Of a stretch of 36,885 bases of DNA, positions 16,967-23,829 are shown one piece after another. Source of the DNA: Pullilachnospira_A gallistercoris (lineage in GTDB: Bacteria > Bacillota > Clostridia > Lachnospirales > Lachnospiraceae); assembly GCA_018712125.1 (NCBI GenBank), contig DVHM01000005.1, positions 1 to 36,885 on the forward strand. Direction: 5' to 3'. How positions within the stretch are numbered: position 1 is the stretch's first letter; every line of letters begins with the position of its first letter. Under the pieces are notes generated by a model. The model was not told the DNA's origin. It saw only the letters and a program-made list of their open reading frames with translations, and searched no databases. The translations under genes were made by a program, and so were the position numbers.

Positions 16967-18178
16967 TCAGATCTTCAAAGTTTGATTCCGGTAGTCCGTC
17001 GGCGATATTCCGCAGATCTTCTGGAAGGTGTCGGAGAAATAGCTGCGGGAACTGAAGGAGAGTTCCAGGCTGATCTCCAGGATACTCATGGTGGTGGAAG
17101 ACAGTAAAACCTTGGCCCGCTCCATCTTCTCCTTCATGATATATTCCCGGATGCCGCAGCCGATCTCCTGCTTGAACTTCCGGGAAAAGTAGTACTCCGT
17201 ATACCCGGTGCGCTCTGCCAGATCCTTTGTGGAGAGCCGTTCATTGATATGGCTCTGTATATAGTCACAGCAGCTCTGGATACTTTTGGAGATGCCGGAA
17301 TCTTTTCGGGCCTCGCGCACTCTGGTTACATAGTCCTCCAACATATCCCTGGAGAGTTTCCCTGCCTGCTGCATGGAAGAAGCATTCTCAATCTGCTGCA
17401 TATAGTAATCGTTGAGATCATAGGCGATGTCCGGCGACAGTCCGCCTTCAATGGATGCCCGGGAGCAGAGGGTCAGCAGGACGATGTAATTGTTCTTCGC
17501 CTGGCGCAGGGGATCTTTCGCCTGATGTTTGACGCCGAAACTCAGGGAACTGGAGGCTGCCATGGCCTCCGTATAGTTTGGATTTCCCTCCCGCAGCATA
17601 GCCAGCAGATGTTGTTCTGACTGCCAGATCCCGTTGTGGTCCTTGGAGAAGGAGTCTTTGACCTCCTCCTCCGGATTATTCTGTGATCCTTTGGGGAGTG
17701 CAAAATCCTGACTGGTAATCCGCTCCCCGGTCAGGCAGTAGTGCAGCATGAAGGCGTACTCGTAAAAGACGTTGTTGGCGATGATGGGAAGGGCGTTCAG
17801 ATGTTTGAGCACGGCGTGCTTCAGGGGAATGGACAGATGACGCCGATCCAGTTTGTCCCGCAGATCCTCGTAGGAATTCTGATTGTTCAGAGTGGGACCG
17901 AGGATATGAATGCGGTACAATTTGTCTTCCTTCCACTCAAAATCCGCGATCCAGGTAATATTTAAAAAGGAGTCCAGAAGAAACGGATAATGCCCGTCTT
18001 TGCTGTAGGCCAGCATTTCTTCCCCGACGCCGGCCAGAAGCAGATCCATGCCTTCCATGCGCTCAGCGTCCCAGCTGGAGGACACGAGTTTCAAATCCGG
18101 CGTGTACACGCTGTAGCAGAGATCGTGGCTGTTGGCGATCAACTCTTTTAACACAGCCAGTTTGGTCTCTTTTTTCAT
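16967..18178 (-). CDS. AraC-family transcriptional regulator
   Basis: A 403-residue regulator with a C-terminal AraC-type double helix-turn-helix domain (about 300-400; RLSTKDLAERTGYTEYYFSRKFK, then MSILEISLELSFSSRSYFSDTFQK and SPTDYR). The N-terminal 290 residues contain a sensor region of the same general build as the regulator at 1115-2308, including TLCSRASIEGGLSPDIAYDLNDYYMQQIE, which parallels LLTRATIEAGASPAEAYSLSDHYLQMLE there. The two are therefore paralogues. The start codon overlaps the stop of an upstream 80-residue gene (ATGA), so the two are translationally coupled. Likely targets are the neighbouring GH43 gene and the divergent isomerase-like gene. The inducer is unknown. Confidence 0.9.
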   Translation of the reverse strand: MKKETKLAVLKELIANSHDLCYSVYTPDLKLVSSSWDAERMEGMDLLLAGVGEEMLAYSKDGHYPFLLDSFLNITWIADFEWKEDKLYRIHILGPTLNNQNSYEDLRDKLDRRHLSIPLKHAVLKHLNALPIIANNVFYEYAFMLHYCLTGERITSQDFALPKGSQNNPEEEVKDSFSKDHNGIWQSEQHLLAMLREGNPNYTEAMAASSSLSFGVKHQAKDPLRQAKNNYIVLLTLCSRASIEGGLSPDIAYDLNDYYMQQIENASSMQQAGKLSRDMLEDYVTRVREARKDSGISKSIQSCCDYIQSHINERLSTKDLAERTGYTEYYFSRKFKQEIGCGIREYIMKEKMERAKVLLSSTTMSILEISLELSFSSRSYFSDTFQKICGISPTDYRNQTLKI

Positions 18179-18417
18179 ATATCCTCCTCGTCTGTCAGGA
18201 AATCTTTCAAAGCGTTGTAATCGGCCTCTGCCTCACAGCGGATGGTGCCGCGGCGCCAGAGATCGGGTTGACTGGCGATAGAACAGAAGACATACTGGCT
18301 CAAGGTCGAAGCCAGGTTCAGTACGTCTCCCTCGTCCGACTCATAGAAGACATCCGACTGACAGTGTTTGACGGTAAGCAGAAATTTTGTGATATCCGCG
18401 TCTGATTTTAAATGCAT
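18175..18417 (-). CDS. Conserved-looking 80-residue protein, function unknown
   Basis: A small acidic soluble protein with no signal peptide or membrane segment. It starts MHLKSDADITKFLLTVKHC and contains VFYESDEGDVLNLASTLSQYVF. The pattern suggests a compact alpha/beta fold, and I recall similar small proteins of unknown role in Clostridia. A good ribosome site (AAAGGAGA) and a sigma-A promoter support expression. It overlaps the start of the AraC gene by four bases (ATGA), so it is the first gene of that operon. It might modulate the regulator, but this is only an inference from coupling. Confidence 0.75.
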   Translation of the reverse strand: MHLKSDADITKFLLTVKHCQSDVFYESDEGDVLNLASTLSQYVFCSIASQPDLWRRGTIRCEAEADYNALKDFLTDEEDI

Positions 18418-18455
18418 AGTGGTCTCCTTTCCGTGGCATTTCCTCTGTATCGGAG

Positions 18456-18467
18456 GCGGTATACCGC
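18456..18467. promoter_or_regulatory. Perfect 12-bp palindrome in the leader of the small protein/AraC operon
   Basis: GCGGTATACCGC is a perfect palindrome, extended by partly matching GGAG/CTCC flanks. It lies about 20-30 nt downstream of the predicted transcription start on the reverse strand. It could be an operator or a leader hairpin. Confidence 0.45.
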
Positions 18468-18492
18468 TCCAATGATAACATTCTCTGTCTTC

Positions 18493-18521
18493 ATATTAAA
18501 TCACTTTTTTCCCTATTACAA
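18493..18521 (-). promoter_or_regulatory. Sigma-A promoter of the small protein/AraC operon
   Basis: On the reverse strand TTGTAA (18521-18516) is followed after 17 bp by TAATAT (18498-18493), about 75 bp upstream of the start codon at 18417. Confidence 0.65.
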
Positions 18522-18608
18522 TAGATTTTTGGTTTTTGTAATCATTTTTTTGCGTCAAAAAGCGCTGAAATTCCGGGCGAAAAACCAGACAAAAAAGCAA
18601 AAACACAG

Positions 18609-18637
18609 TTCAGACTTTTTCGGAAAGGAAATATAAT
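18609..18637 (+). promoter_or_regulatory. Promoter of the isomerase-like gene
   Basis: TTCAGA (18609-18614), 17 bp, TATAAT (18632-18637). The predicted start near 18644 falls just before an upstream in-frame ATG at 18645, which argues for the later start at 18732 with its own ribosome site. The rest of the 314-bp gap between the divergent genes is AT-rich and holds nothing else I can name. Confidence 0.6.
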
Positions 18638-18731
18638 TTTCTCTATGAAACAGAAAGGATGTGGGAAATCCGGATGGGGAAAGACAGACGTCATCCGGGA
18701 TTTCGAAAGAGAAGAAGGGAAAGGAGCAGAT

Positions 18732-19577
18732 ATGGCAGTAAAAGCGGTACAGCAGATTCAGCTTGGAACGGTAATGGGAACGGAGGAGCAGGCGTTAAAG
18801 ACCATGCGTCTGATGAAGGAGGCCGGCTACGACGGCATCGAGCTCAACGGCTTTATGATCAAGAAGATGCCGCCTATCGTGAAGATTCTCACGAAGATGG
18901 CGGGGATGCCTGTGGGAAACGGCGGAAAACTGGATTGGAAGAAGCTGATGGGACAGTCCGGGCTTTCGGTGGTCAGTGTCCATGAGGATCTGGGCAGCAT
19001 CAAACGTGCGCCGGAGGAGATCATCGCGGAGGCGGAGAGTTTCGGCACCCATTATGTGGTCATTACCGGCATGCATATGTTCGACTACTCCGACGGGGAG
19101 GCGGTCAGGACGCTGGCGGAGGATCTGAATACGGCAGGGAAACGTTTGAAGGAGGGGGGAATTTCTCTGCTCTACCACAATCACAACTGTGAGTTTCTGC
19201 GGGTAACGCCGGACATGACGGCCTACGAATATATCATCGAGAATACGGATCCGGAATATGTTAACTTCGAGTTCGACTCCTACTGGCCCACGGAGACCGG
19301 CGCGGATGCGAAGATCTGGATGCGCCGTCTCGGAGAGCGGATGAAGCTGTGGCACATCAATGATCGGGGATGCCGTCCGCAGGGAAAGGGCGGTTCCATC
19401 TTAAAGTCGGACAGCATGGAGCTTGGTTACGGAAATATGGATCTGGAGGGCATGACCGCCATCGCCAAGGAGAATGGCATTGACGCGGTGGTTCTGGAGA
19501 GCCACAAAAACTGGGTGGACAAATCCCCGGTCAAATCTTTCCAGTTGTCGGCGGAGTTTCTGAACCGGCATTTTTGA
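18732..19577 (+). CDS. Xylose-isomerase-like TIM barrel protein (sugar phosphate isomerase/epimerase)
   Basis: A 281-residue member of the AP-endonuclease-2/xylose isomerase-like TIM barrel superfamily. Metal-binding and active-site features typical of the group are visible: SVHEDLG, LLYHNHNCEF (His and Glu ligands), NFEFDSYWP (Asp ligand), LWHINDRG (His) and the final VVLESHKNW (Glu). These proteins isomerise or epimerise sugars, inositols or keto acids; the substrate cannot be told. AAAGGAG before 18732 decides the start over the in-frame ATG at 18645. It is divergent from the AraC operon, which may regulate it. It probably processes a sugar released by the neighbouring glycosidases. Confidence 0.85.
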   Translation: MAVKAVQQIQLGTVMGTEEQALKTMRLMKEAGYDGIELNGFMIKKMPPIVKILTKMAGMPVGNGGKLDWKKLMGQSGLSVVSVHEDLGSIKRAPEEIIAEAESFGTHYVVITGMHMFDYSDGEAVRTLAEDLNTAGKRLKEGGISLLYHNHNCEFLRVTPDMTAYEYIIENTDPEYVNFEFDSYWPTETGADAKIWMRRLGERMKLWHINDRGCRPQGKGGSILKSDSMELGYGNMDLEGMTAIAKENGIDAVVLESHKNWVDKSPVKSFQLSAEFLNRHF

Positions 19578-19607
19578 AAATTTTGAACCGGCAGCTTTCA
19601 AAAGAGA

Positions 19608-19636
19608 TTGTGCATCCCTGCCATCCATAGTAAAAT
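19608..19636 (+). promoter_or_regulatory. Promoter of the zinc-ribbon membrane protein operon
   Basis: TTGTGC (19608-19613), a 17-bp spacer and TAAAAT (19631-19636), about 90 bp before the start codon of the next gene. Confidence 0.55.
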
Positions 19637-19728
19637 AGAAATATCAGTACAGATGCGGGCATTGGCTGGGCCTTTGCGGCGCAAATCGGCACACAGCTGG
19701 TTTCGCCCGTCTGGATGGGAGGGATGGT

Positions 19729-20691
19729 ATGAAATGTATCAGCTGCGGCAAGAATTTTGACGAGGAGAAGTATTATCGCATCTGCCCGAAGTGCGGAACC
19801 TATAACAACGTGAAGAAGGCAACTCCTGATTTTTCTCAGGGTTCCCGGCAGACAGGCGGATCCTGCGGAAACGGACAGATGGGAACTTCGGGAAACAATG
19901 CTTCCGGCGGACAGCAGGATCCCTTCTGGCAGGAACTCCACGGAGGAAACCGCGGACAGGAGTACCGGCAGCAGTCGGACGGACAGCAGACATATGGTCA
20001 GCCAAATTATGATCAGCAGGATATTTTCCACCGGACGGAGCAGGAGATGTATCAGCGGCGACAGGGGGAAAAGGAGAAAAAGCCGAATCGCCCGCTGGTA
20101 ATCTCTCTTATCATTCTGGTCATCATCGGCATTGTCCTTTTTATCATCAGCGTGGTGCTGGTGGCCGGGCAGGACACGGCAGGCAGCGGTTCGGAGGATG
20201 TGCTGGAGGAGGAGATCACGGAGCGCCCGGCGGATTTGGGAGAGTCTCTTCTTCTGGAGGAGGAGTCGGGGATGACGGTTACTGTGGAGACGGTGGAGTT
20301 GATCGCGGACGCGGATGCCTCGGGGGATTTTCCGGAGGGAAAGAAACTGATCGGCGCCCGGCTGCATTGTCCGGGGGCGGATAATATGACGGAATACAGT
20401 TTTGATCCGTCTCCGCTGGGGATGGTCTATGTAGGCTGTGACGGAAGTTATACCAGGGCGCTGTCGGGCGACCTTTTCATGGATTATCCCAGCCACCAGC
20501 AGCTGGTGGGCGACCGGGAGAACTTCGACGAGTGGAACATCAGGTACGGAGATCCGTCCCGGGGCTATGTCTACTTTTTTATCCCCGCTGACGCCAACAG
20601 CGGTACGCTATATGTGGAGAGGCAGGATATCTCGGACGGCCATCTGACGGAGATCTATGCCATAGACTTTACGCTGGGGGAGGTGCAGTAG
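19729..20691 (+). CDS. Zinc-ribbon protein with one membrane segment and extracellular domain
   Basis: A 320-residue protein of unknown function. The N-terminus holds a zinc ribbon (CxxC at Cys3/Cys6 and CPKC at Cys19/Cys22). A Gly/Gln-rich, disordered linker follows (about 30-120), then a single membrane helix (about 123-146, preceded by KEKKPNR). An acidic region leads to an extracellular beta-rich domain (about 185-318), similar in feel to DUF4352-type domains. The zinc ribbon would be cytoplasmic. The start has GGGAGG upstream. It sits directly before a second membrane-anchored protein with no spacing, so they form an operon and may act together at the cell surface. Confidence 0.8.
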   Translation: MKCISCGKNFDEEKYYRICPKCGTYNNVKKATPDFSQGSRQTGGSCGNGQMGTSGNNASGGQQDPFWQELHGGNRGQEYRQQSDGQQTYGQPNYDQQDIFHRTEQEMYQRRQGEKEKKPNRPLVISLIILVIIGIVLFIISVVLVAGQDTAGSGSEDVLEEEITERPADLGESLLLEEESGMTVTVETVELIADADASGDFPEGKKLIGARLHCPGADNMTEYSFDPSPLGMVYVGCDGSYTRALSGDLFMDYPSHQQLVGDRENFDEWNIRYGDPSRGYVYFFIPADANSGTLYVERQDISDGHLTEIYAIDFTLGEVQ

Positions 20692-21231
20692 ATGAATCAG
20701 GGAAAACATACGGCGGGTAAAGTTGTTTTGATCGTTCTCATTGTGCTGGTTTCACTCTTCGATCTGTTCTGGCTGATCGGTACGATCGGCATTTTCATGG
20801 AAGGGGAGGATGCCAGTGTTTCCTACAATGATATGCCGGTGGCGGAATTGACTGACGCTCCGTATCTGGAGGAGCTGGGACAGATGTATGAGGGCAACGC
20901 CACTGCCGGTTACACTTACTATCGGCTGCACATTCCGGTATTTTCGGCGGGTAATAAGGCGCTGGAGCCGGAGTACGACCTCTACCTGGACGTGGAGGGC
21001 GAGGATTACGATGATGTGGAACGCTATTACAGCTACGAGGAAGAGGAGTCAGAGAGTGTCTTTGAGCGGGAGAGCGCGCCGCTGATTCCGGTGGGACAGA
21101 CCGGCGAGATGACGGAAGTCCTCAGGATTGCCGACGACGCAGATCGGATTATGGTTACCTTTTACTCCACAGCCGACGACTATTATGATTCGGAAAACGG
21201 ACGGCAGATGGAGATCCACAAGCCGCGATAG
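20692..21231 (+). CDS. Membrane-anchored acidic protein, function unknown
   Basis: A 179-residue protein whose start codon directly follows the stop of the zinc-ribbon gene, which indicates co-transcription and coupled translation. One N-terminal membrane segment (about 10-36; KVVLIVLIVLVSLFDLFWLI) is followed by an extracellular, very acidic beta-rich domain (YDLYLDVEGEDYDDVERYY). That domain resembles the outer part of the upstream protein in being a small secreted beta domain. No catalytic motif is recognised. It could be a partner or paralogue-like companion of the upstream protein. Nothing links it to the pst genes downstream. Confidence 0.72.
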   Translation: MNQGKHTAGKVVLIVLIVLVSLFDLFWLIGTIGIFMEGEDASVSYNDMPVAELTDAPYLEELGQMYEGNATAGYTYYRLHIPVFSAGNKALEPEYDLYLDVEGEDYDDVERYYSYEEEESESVFERESAPLIPVGQTGEMTEVLRIADDADRIMVTFYSTADDYYDSENGRQMEIHKPR

Positions 21232-21245
21232 GAATGATCTGATTT

Positions 21246-21592
21246 TGACCGTATAAGTCTGTATATTGGGCTTTTACGGTCATTTTTTGTTGCCTCTGAT
21301 TCTGACCGTATTATTTAACCTGCTTTTACGGTCTGTTTTTCACTTTCACTCATCCAGACCGTAGTCGATAACCTGTTCCAACGGTCACTGTCTTAATTTT
21401 TCAATCCTGACCGTATTACGACTCGTATTTATACGGTCATTTCTTTAATACCGTTGATTCTGAACGTACCAATCCTGTTTTAATACGGTCAAAATTGCCA
21501 AAATTGTGGGGACGACCGTTGCAATCTTCCTTGATACGGTCAAAATTGCCCAATTCACAGAGATGACCGTTAAAAACCCTGCTTGTACGGTC
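21246..21592. repeat. Seven-unit array of GACCGTA/TACGGTC inverted repeats
   Basis: Units run 21246-21282, 21303-21333, 21357-21386, 21408-21439, 21461-21491, 21514-21541 and 21564-21592. Each has a left arm (T)GACCGTA and a right arm TACGGTC(A), with a variable 14-21 nt loop. Linkers of about 20 nt are T-rich or AAAATTG-containing. Unit starts are 57, 54, 51, 53, 53 and 50 bp apart. Arms carry few changes (TGAACGTA in unit 5, GACCGTT in 6 and 7, AACGGTC in unit 3) while loops differ. About 38 bp, including TACGGTCTGTTTTTCACTTT, is nearly identical after units 2 and 7, and TACGGTCAAAATTGCC recurs in units 5 and 6. No gene is seen here. Confidence 0.9.
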
Positions 21593-21732
21593 TGTTTTTC
21601 ACTTTCACTCATCCAAGCGGAGTAAATTTATCCGTCAAATCGCCAGGTTGCGCCGGATGGAAGTCTCTCAGAATTATATAACACATACTGTTTGACTATT
21701 TACGAAGTATATTACAGCAACAGAATAAACCA

Positions 21733-21880
21733 TTTACAGGTTATATTATGGAAACAGTCAAAATAGAGACAAAAACGCAACCCCGTATAAAATGTAAAAT
21801 CCCGGCCATACTATGACCACAGCATTTTACATAGATTTAACAAAGTGCTGATAATGGATTTTACATTTGGTCGGTATGAT
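21733..21880 (+). promoter_or_regulatory. pst promoter with Pho-box-like repeats
   Basis: TTTACA (21826-21831) and TTAACA (21837-21842) form a direct repeat with 11-bp period, the layout of PhoB/PhoP boxes in Firmicutes. Further TTTACA copies lie at 21733-21738 and 21860-21865, and one on the opposite strand at 21793-21798. A -10 GATAAT (21850-21855) lies 17 bp after TTACAT (21827-21832), so the box overlaps the -35 position as expected for activation by phosphorylated PhoB. The phoB and phoR genes are in the same operon. Confidence 0.6.
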
Positions 21881-21960
21881 GGAATCTGTAAACAAGAGAA
21901 GAGAAAACATTCGAAATCTCAAAAAGCAAAATCACGAAGTGAAGTAAGGAGAGAAAGATT

Positions 21961-22857
21961 ATGAAATTGAAGAAAGCAGCAGCCATTCTTATGGCAGCAA
22001 CATTGGTAATGGGAGCTTTCGCAGGATGCGGATCCTCATCTGATGACAGCGGCAGCGGCGACGCGGCTACCGGAGCTACCGGCGAGATCACGGTAAATAC
22101 CAGAGAGGACGGATCCGGAACAAGAGGAGCTTTCACGGAGCTGTTTGGCATTATTGAGGAAGTTGACGGCGAAGAGGTTGATATGACCACGCAGGGCGCG
22201 AAGGTTACCAACAGCACTTCCGTTATGATGCAGACGGTAGCTGAGGATGTAAACTCTATCGGATATATCTCCCTTGGATCTCTGGATGATTCCGTTACCG
22301 CAGTGAAGATCGACGGTGTGGAAGCAACCGCTGAGAATGTTGCGAATGGTACTTACAAGGTGTCCCGTCCGTTCAATATCGCGACCAAAGAAGGTCTGAG
22401 CGACGCGGCGCAGGATTTCATGAACTATATTATGAGCGCTGAGGGTCAGCAGGTAATCGAGGATGAGGGTTACATCAAGGCCGATGACGCGGCTGCTGCA
22501 TTTACCAGCAACGGAGCAAGCGGTTCTGTGACAGTTGCAGGTTCCTCTTCCGTAACACCGGTTATGGAGAAGCTGGTTGAGGCTTATCAGGCAGTGAACC
22601 CCAACGTGACCATCGAGGTACAGGAGTCTGACTCTACCACAGGTATGCAGAATGCTATTGACGGCCTGTGCGACATCGGTATGGCTTCCCGTGATCTGAA
22701 GGACAGCGAGACCGGCGCGGGCCTGACCGGTACGGTTATCGCTCAGGATGGTATCGCGGTAATCGTGAACAACGACAGCGGTATCACGGAGCTGACTTCC
22801 GATCAGGTAAAGCAGGTTTACCTTGGCGAGATTACCCAGTGGGAGGATCTCAAGTAA
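21961..22857 (+). CDS. pstS: Phosphate-binding lipoprotein PstS, circularly permuted
   Basis: A 298-residue phosphate-binding protein of the ABC transporter. A lipoprotein signal ends in AFAGC with lipid Cys23, followed by a Ser/Gly/Asp linker. The two halves are in swapped order: TREDGSGTRGAF, IGYISLGSLDDSV and the usual C-terminal YIMSAEGQQVIEDEGYI come first (about 42-172). The usual N-terminal half follows (about 187-298): TVAGSSSVTPVMEKL, IGMASRDLKD, QDGIAVIVN and YLGEITQWEDLK. The phosphate-contacting segments of both halves (GSSS and DGSGTR) are kept, so it should bind phosphate. AAGGAGAG precedes the ATG. It is followed by pstCAB, phoU, phoB and phoR. Confidence 0.93.
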   Translation: MKLKKAAAILMAATLVMGAFAGCGSSSDDSGSGDAATGATGEITVNTREDGSGTRGAFTELFGIIEEVDGEEVDMTTQGAKVTNSTSVMMQTVAEDVNSIGYISLGSLDDSVTAVKIDGVEATAENVANGTYKVSRPFNIATKEGLSDAAQDFMNYIMSAEGQQVIEDEGYIKADDAAAAFTSNGASGSVTVAGSSSVTPVMEKLVEAYQAVNPNVTIEVQESDSTTGMQNAIDGLCDIGMASRDLKDSETGAGLTGTVIAQDGIAVIVNNDSGITELTSDQVKQVYLGEITQWEDLK

Positions 22858-22900
22858 TCAGGAAAAACCTGAAACAGAAAGCAACATATCTGCAGGAGGC

Positions 22901-22930
22901 AAAGCCTTCCGGAGGTTTCCGGAAGGCTTT
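22901..22930 (+). terminator. Intercistronic hairpin between pstS and pstC
   Basis: AAAGCCTTCCGG (22901-22912) pairs perfectly with CCGGAAGGCTTT (22919-22930) around AGGTTT. There is no U-run, so it is more likely an mRNA-stabilising or partial attenuating hairpin that lets pstS exceed pstC. Such a difference is usual for binding proteins. Confidence 0.6.
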
Positions 22931-22971
22931 CTGCGGAAAAACAGTTAGAGAAAGGGTAGTGGGTATTACTC

Positions 22972-23829
22972 ATGAATCGTATCTTGGAAACAGGTATGAA
23001 AATCCTCTTTTTGATAGCGGCGTGCACCTCTGTGATAGCGGTGGCGCTGATCTGTGTCTTCCTCTTTGCCAACGGAGTCCCGGCAATGCGGGAGATCGGC
23101 GTGTGGGATTTTTTGAGCGGTCAGCTGTGGCGGCCGGCCAATAATATTTTCGGTATTCTTCCCATGATCATGGGGAGTATTTATGTGACGGCGGGGGCAA
23201 TTGTCGTGGGAGTTCCCATCGGATTGTTTACCGCTGTGTTTATGGCTCATTACTGCCCGAAACGGATCTATGGTATCTGCAAGACGGCGGTAAACCTGAT
23301 GGCGGGCGTGCCTTCCGTTGTATATGGATTCTTCGGCCTGGTATGTATTGTTCCGCTGATGCGGGATATTACCGGACGGGATGGAAGTACGATGCTGACG
23401 GCGTCGCTCCTGTTGGGCATTATGATTCTGCCTACCATTGTCAGCGTTTGCGAGGCGTCTATCCGAAGCGTACCGGTTCCCTATTATGAAGGAGCGCTGG
23501 CTCTGGGAGCCACAAAAGAACGCAGCATTTTCGCTACAGTGCTCCCGGCGGCGAAATCCGGTATTGTAGCGGGCATTGTGCTGGGGATCGGACGCGCTAT
23601 CGGCGAGACCATGGCGGTGGTTATGGTAGCCGGAAATCAGGCCTGGATGCCGCAGGGGCTGTTGAAAGGCGTACGGACGATGACATCCAACATCGTGTTG
23701 GAAATGGGTTATGCTGCCGACCTTCACAGAGAAGCGCTGATTGCCACCGGTGTGGTGCTGTTTGTATTTATTCTGATTATCAATCTCTGCGTTGCGCTGC
23801 TGAAGAGGAGGAGTGAGAATGAAAATTAA
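22972..23829 (+). CDS. pstC: Phosphate ABC transporter permease PstC
   Basis: A 285-residue inner-membrane permease of the high-affinity phosphate importer. Six hydrophobic segments are visible. The ABC-interaction loop EGALALGATKERSIFATVLP (about 175-194) and the following GIVAGIVLGIGRAIGETMAV are typical of PstC/PstA. The start is the ATG after a weak AAGGGTAG site, 114 bp downstream of pstS beyond a hairpin. The stop overlaps the start of pstA by 11 bp. It pairs with PstA to form the channel. Confidence 0.93.
   Translation: MNRILETGMKILFLIAACTSVIAVALICVFLFANGVPAMREIGVWDFLSGQLWRPANNIFGILPMIMGSIYVTAGAIVVGVPIGLFTAVFMAHYCPKRIYGICKTAVNLMAGVPSVVYGFFGLVCIVPLMRDITGRDGSTMLTASLLLGIMILPTIVSVCEASIRSVPVPYYEGALALGATKERSIFATVLPAAKSGIVAGIVLGIGRAIGETMAVVMVAGNQAWMPQGLLKGVRTMTSNIVLEMGYAADLHREALIATGVVLFVFILIINLCVALLKRRSENEN

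Noticed and set aside
18645..18731. N-terminal extension of the isomerase-like protein
   Set aside because: The upstream ATG falls at the predicted transcription start and lacks a ribosome site; AAAGGAG lies before 18732.
21246..21592. CRISPR array
   Set aside because: Repeats are only 7-8 bp, inverted within each unit, with irregular spacers; no cas genes are present.
21246..21592. Integron attC array
   Set aside because: No cassette genes, no integrase and no GTTRRRY core sites.
21961..22857. PstS as a frameshifted or fused remnant of two genes
   Set aside because: The frame is intact, with a signal peptide and both lobes complete once each; circular permutation explains it better.
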